7,154 nt of DNA from Burkholderiales bacterium (GTDB lineage: Bacteria; Pseudomonadota; Gammaproteobacteria; Burkholderiales; Casimicrobiaceae), in NCBI GenBank assembly GCA_031277445.1, contig JAITMH010000161.1, positions 1 through 7,154 of the forward strand. The letters are read 5' to 3'. Below the pieces are notes generated by a model. It searched no databases. It was not told the origin of the DNA and saw nothing but the letters and a program-made list of their open reading frames with translations. Shown here in pieces: positions 6,045-7,154 of the stretch; positions within the stretch are counted from its first letter, which is position 1, and each line of letters starts with the position of its first letter. The position numbers were made by a program, and so were the translations under genes.

Positions 6045-6107
6045 ACACAGCGCCGAATAATTACCAGCATCATTATCCGCCGAACAATTTTTTGTTGAAG
6101 GTTTCTT

Positions 6108-7037
6108 ATGGCCATTCCAAGATACGAAGAAATAATGCTTCCTTTGCTCCGCCTTGTTGCGGATGATAAAGAACACCTCCGGCACGAGGTTGTCAAAAAG
6201 CTGGCCAACCATTTTCAACTTACTGATGCTGAACGTGAGGAACTCCTTTCCAGCGGCTATCAGACCATATTAGACAATCGCGTCGGCTGGGCAAGAACAT
6301 CTCTTATAAAGGCAGGCCTTCTGGAAATGCCTCGTCGTGGTGTGATGCGTATTACGCCACAAGGCAAAGATACACTCAAAGAGGATCCGCCCGCTATTGA
6401 TGTTCGGTTTCTCAAACAGTTCCCCGGGTTTTTGGAATGGCGTTCGGGGTTTTTCCCGCGATCAAGAAGAAGTGAGGAATCAGCATCTCTCGAATCCTCG
6501 CCTGCTGCGACAGAACAAACGCCGGAAGAAGCACTTAGAACTGCTTATCATGAACTTCGCGGTGTACTTGCCGATGATCTTTTGAGCCGTGTTTTCTCAC
6601 GCGACTCCGCTTTTTTTGAAAAACTGGTCATCGAATTACTTGTCAAAATGGGTTATGGCGGCTCGCGCCAAGATGCAGGCGAACGCATCGGGAAAAGCGG
6701 AGACGGCGGCATTGATGGCGTCATCAACGAAGACCGCTTGGGATTAGATGTCATCTATATTCAAGCAAAGCGTTGGGAAAAAGGCTCCGTCGGACGCCCT
6801 GAAATTCAAAAATTCGTCGGTGCGCTTCAAGGGCAACGGGCAAGGAAAGGGGTTTTCATTACGACTTCTTCATTTACCAACGAGGCGTGCGAATACGTTT
6901 TACAGATAGACACAAAAGTTGTCCTTATCGACGGGAAACATCTTGCGAACCTCATGATAGATTTCGACGTTGGCGTTTCAACCGTCTCCTCTTACAGCAT
7001 AAAACGTATTGATTCGGATTATTTTGAGGAAGATTAA
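6108..7037 (+). CDS. mrr: Mrr-type restriction endonuclease (type IV)
   Basis: A 309-residue protein, close to the 304 residues of E. coli Mrr, a type IV enzyme that cuts foreign methylated DNA and can be toxic when activated by pressure or by certain foreign methylases. Residues 1-92 form the Mrr N-terminal winged-helix domain (IPRYEEIMLPLLRLVADDKEH ... GLLEMPRRGVMRITPQGKD). Residues 94-160 are a polar linker. Residues 165-285 are the PD-(D/E)xK nuclease domain: FFEKLVIELLVKMGYGG (169-185), GDGGIDGVI (198-206) with catalytic Asp203, YIQAKRW (217-223) with Gln219-x-Lys221, VGRPEIQKFVGALQG (228-242), and KGVFITTSSFT (247-257). All key residues are present, so it looks intact. GAAGG at 6097-6101 lies 6 bases before the ATG. 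GC is lower than in the housekeeping genes. No partner methylase is in the window, as expected for type IV. The next ORF overlaps its stop (TAATG). Confidence 0.93.
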   Translation: MAIPRYEEIMLPLLRLVADDKEHLRHEVVKKLANHFQLTDAEREELLSSGYQTILDNRVGWARTSLIKAGLLEMPRRGVMRITPQGKDTLKEDPPAIDVRFLKQFPGFLEWRSGFFPRSRRSEESASLESSPAATEQTPEEALRTAYHELRGVLADDLLSRVFSRDSAFFEKLVIELLVKMGYGGSRQDAGERIGKSGDGGIDGVINEDRLGLDVIYIQAKRWEKGSVGRPEIQKFVGALQGQRARKGVFITTSSFTNEACEYVLQIDTKVVLIDGKHLANLMIDFDVGVSTVSSYSIKRIDSDYFEED

Positions 7038-7154
7038 TGTCGGAACGTTTGTTTTTACCGCCCATATGGGAACGATACGATCACCCCTCTCCCCCAACCC
7101 CTCTCCCACAAGGGGAGAGGGGAGCGTACCCCATCCCCACCCAAACCCTCCCCT
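7037..7154 (+). CDS. Partial ORF coupled to mrr, running into a repeat
   Basis: An ATG overlaps the mrr stop codon as TAATG, with a good ribosome-binding site GAGGA at 7026-7030, 6 bases upstream. The frame stays open to the end of the window, giving 39 residues. The first 16 (MSERLFLPPIWERYDH) look like the start of a real protein. The following residues (SPPTPLPQGERG) are encoded by the 44-bp repeat and are a peptide often seen when such repeats are translated. Either a coupled gene carries a repeat near its 5' end, or the gene was cut by the repeat and only a stub is left. The product is not recognisable. The start signals are stronger than those of several clear genes here. Confidence 0.4.
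   Translation, partial: MSERLFLPPIWERYDHPSPPTPLPQGERGAYPIPTQTLP
7084..7127 (-). repeat. 44-bp GC-rich hairpin repeat, right copy (inverted)
   Basis: Reverse complement of 5794-5837 at 41 of 44 positions. The perfect 10-bp stem is CCCCTCTCCC (7098-7107) with GGGAGAGGGG (7113-7122) around ACAAG. It lies 46 bases after the mrr stop. As RNA it would form a strong hairpin and might attenuate transcription, but no T run follows. Confidence 0.85.

Larger units (their letters stand above)
5662..6107. other. Gene-free repeat mosaic between metH and mrr
   Basis: These 446 bases contain no gene I can support. Recognisable repeat units occupy much of it: a 26-bp hairpin repeat in two identical copies (5670-5695 and 5973-5998), TTAACCGCAAAGAA twice (5707-5720, 5893-5906), two 8-bp triple tandem arrays (5727-5750, 5763-5786), the 44-bp element at 5794-5837, and two hairpins that share the loop-side sequence AAGCGAAGCG (5851-5876, 6019-6044). 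One frame stays open through most of it, but the product is a string of known repeat-derived peptides. The last 60 bases, before mrr, are AT-richer and should carry its promoter and ribosome-binding site. Confidence 0.75.

Noticed and set aside
5445..6098. 217-codon + strand ORF from the metH 3' end through the repeat island
   Set aside because: Overlaps metH and then translates repeats only (VGAATCRPC, NRKERKDHKD, VGWAKRSVPT). The ATG at 5658 overlaps the metH stop but opens this same repeat-coded frame.

Overview
The window looks like a chromosomal segment of a Gram-negative proteobacterium, most likely a betaproteobacterium. The reasons are the gene order birA - coaX - SPOR-domain protein, the use of a type III (CoaX) pantothenate kinase, a MetH made of its homocysteine domain alone (a split common in that class), and the dense load of short dispersed palindromic repeats. 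The genus cannot be read from the sequence. All genes that can be supported lie on the + strand.

Layout. Bases 1-280 are a non-coding repeat patch: two small palindromic repeats and two 9-bp-period arrays. A translationally coupled pair follows (281-1755): a HIT-family nucleotide hydrolase/transferase and a conserved protein of unknown function, joined by an ATGA overlap. After a 90-bp gap with an extended -10 promoter come birA (biotin-protein ligase/repressor) and coaX (first step of CoA synthesis), 17 bp apart. After a further 156 bp come a membrane-anchored SPOR-domain (peptidoglycan-binding) protein and metH domain 1 (zinc-dependent homocysteine methyltransferase module). This housekeeping block handles biotin, CoA, the cell envelope and methionine.

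From 5662 to 6107 there is no credible gene. The stretch is a mosaic of at least seven dispersed repeat units: a 26-bp exact direct repeat, 8-bp and 9-bp tandem arrays, and GC-rich hairpins. It leads into an Mrr-type restriction endonuclease (6108-7037) with visibly lower GC (42-45% in three rows counted) than the housekeeping genes (57-77% in three rows counted). A 44-bp element just upstream of mrr recurs in inverted orientation just downstream (41/44 identical), so mrr sits between inverted copies of a dispersed repeat. Another ORF starts in a TAATG overlap with mrr, runs straight into that second copy and leaves the window.

The most interesting reading is that the metH1 boundary has become a repeat-rich landing site for a defence gene, in the place where the rest of metH (pterin, B12 and activation domains) might be expected. 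The window does not show a clearly new multi-gene system. The best candidate for something undescribed is mrr, its coupled downstream ORF and the inverted repeats that bracket them.
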